Assembly (NCBI RefSeq): GCF_033807575.1
Contig: NC_084725.1
Span: forward strand, 3,879,001-3,943,000
Origin: Cydia pomonella
Lineage: Eukaryota > Arthropoda > Insecta > Lepidoptera > Tortricidae
Direction of reading: 5' to 3'
DNA length: 64,000 bases
Below, piece after piece: positions 62,824-64,000 of this stretch (position 1 is the first letter of the stretch; each line of letters begins with the position of its first letter). The position numbers and the translations under genes are program-made. Below the pieces are notes generated by a model, which was not told the origin of the DNA, ran no database searches, and saw only the letters and a list, made by a program, of their open reading frames with translations.

Positions 62824-64000
62824 ACACTTCCTACAAAACCGAAGTTTGTCAGCTATTTAGGGACAAATCATGCTTTTTCTAATGTATATCTATCCCTTTC
62901 GGCTACTTAGGGTTGTCAAAATTCAAGTCATTATCTAATCTGTGGTTGTGCATGAAAAAGGACGTCAAGTTGTGCCAATCCTAATAATGCCGCGGAGTAC
63001 CTAATGCTGAGCCGAACAGAGCCGAGAATGCCCGAACGCTCTAGTGTCTCCCCACTGGTATTGAACAGACAAACAATGGTAATATTTAACGTTACTGCTG
63101 CAGCGTAGGCGTGGACGATGTCACTGTCAATTTATCGGCCTCGATTTGCTTTAAATATACGCTTGATATAATATTGACAAGTCGAAGCAATGGTTTTACC
63201 AGACCAGGGACGCCCGCCGTCAACATGATGGCCCAGCATGACCCATTTATTAAAAAAATAACGATCTATCAGACCCGACCACCGTCAACAAAATTTCGTG
63301 GCGCAAAATAATTAGGAGAGCCGACTCCAAAAAAGTAAAAATGGGATGGTAAGGAAGAAGATAAAGAATTAAATGGTCATTTATGTCATTTTGTATTTAT
63401 CCTTTCTAAAAGTCTGAAATACAGCAAAAAAATCACGAGTTACCAAAGAAAATTGTTGAAGTAGGTTATCTGACAAAACTCAGCAGGCGTAAAAACTACT
63501 TACTCATCCTCATAACAATATTTCACATATTTAACTATATTGTTTCTCTCCCATATCCTTGGTTCGGCGCCAACGTCTTCGAAAAACTCAATTTGCGTCT
63601 CAAACGACCGGAATGAATCGTGCCTACCCCCTACATGATATGGCTACACGATACGTCTAAACCAAAGACATGTTAGTATAACGACTGCAGATTTATATCA
63701 GACTGCTTGTCAAATACTCAAATTGCGATAAAAATGGGGAAAATGTCAAGAGTCATAAAAAGTATCAAATTATGAAATAATAAATAGTATTAAATCAAAC
63801 ATGATTGCGTTAATTATTTGATTTTGTATCAGTATATTCCAAGATATATTCACCCACCGTAATCCCCTTGCGTTTTGATATGTATATTCAAGTGGCTGGT
63901 CACGTTTTTTCACTTCTAGTCTGCCTATGTCATACTCATGAAATGTTCATATACGTGATGACTTCCCTTTTGCACACTTCGAATATCTCTAAACGTAAAT
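62824..64000. other. Unassigned DNA to the window end
   Basis: No repeat ends, RNA gene or convincing frame is seen in this 1.2 kb. A 66-codon plus-strand frame at 63,111-63,311 has no known motif. Confidence 0.4.

Overview
The window looks like repeat-rich nuclear DNA of a lepidopteran insect (moth or butterfly). It is AT-rich, shows no bacterial gene organisation, and is packed with the short inverted-repeat elements (MITEs), tRNA-derived SINEs and 5'-truncated non-LTR retrotransposon ends familiar from Lepidoptera. The assignment rests on remembered repeat motifs and was not tested by a search; no species can be named. No complete host gene is present.

Layout. Positions 1-501 hold the C-terminal end of a Ulp1-type (C48) cysteine peptidase with a PHD-like finger, cut by the window edge. 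A deleted Tc1/mariner element (534-1089) with intact terminal repeats and TA duplications follows, then a SINE. From about 1,890 to 14,330 lies the dominant feature: a satellite-like array of about 38 monomers of roughly 338 bp, with recent block duplications (7-mer block offset 2,355-2,367 bp; 5-mer block offset 1,690 bp) and a recurrent minus-strand reading frame of 60-99 codons. From 14.3 kb to the end the window is a patchwork of dispersed repeats separated by AT-rich DNA that I cannot assign.

Repeats. I use letters for five dispersed families that I can match to each other inside the window: A (17.7, 29.9, 44.8, 46.1, 50.3, 62.5 kb), D (34.7, 35.9, 48.7, 56.9 kb), E (17.4, 19.4, 54.5 kb), F (16.3, 18.1, 38.6, 61.7 kb) and G (22.3, 25.7, 34.1 kb). 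Several cases are clearly nested: a non-LTR end inside a MITE (27.6 kb), another insert at the same place in a second copy of that MITE (59.1 kb), a MITE inside a MITE (60.6 kb), a hAT-type MITE inside family G (26.0 kb) and a LINE tail inside a LINE tail (18.8 kb). A 16-copy, 28-bp minisatellite sits at 22.6-23.1 kb, and a segment derived from 5S rRNA lies inside an element at 24.6 kb.

Possible host exons. Two short GC-richer islands look like exons of genes I cannot name: 24,017-24,276 on the minus strand, behind a good splice acceptor, and about 42,035-42,123 on the plus strand, ending in a splice-donor-like GTAAAT. If they are real, most of the window is intronic or intergenic. The genes do not form a pathway; the biology visible here is repeat turnover.
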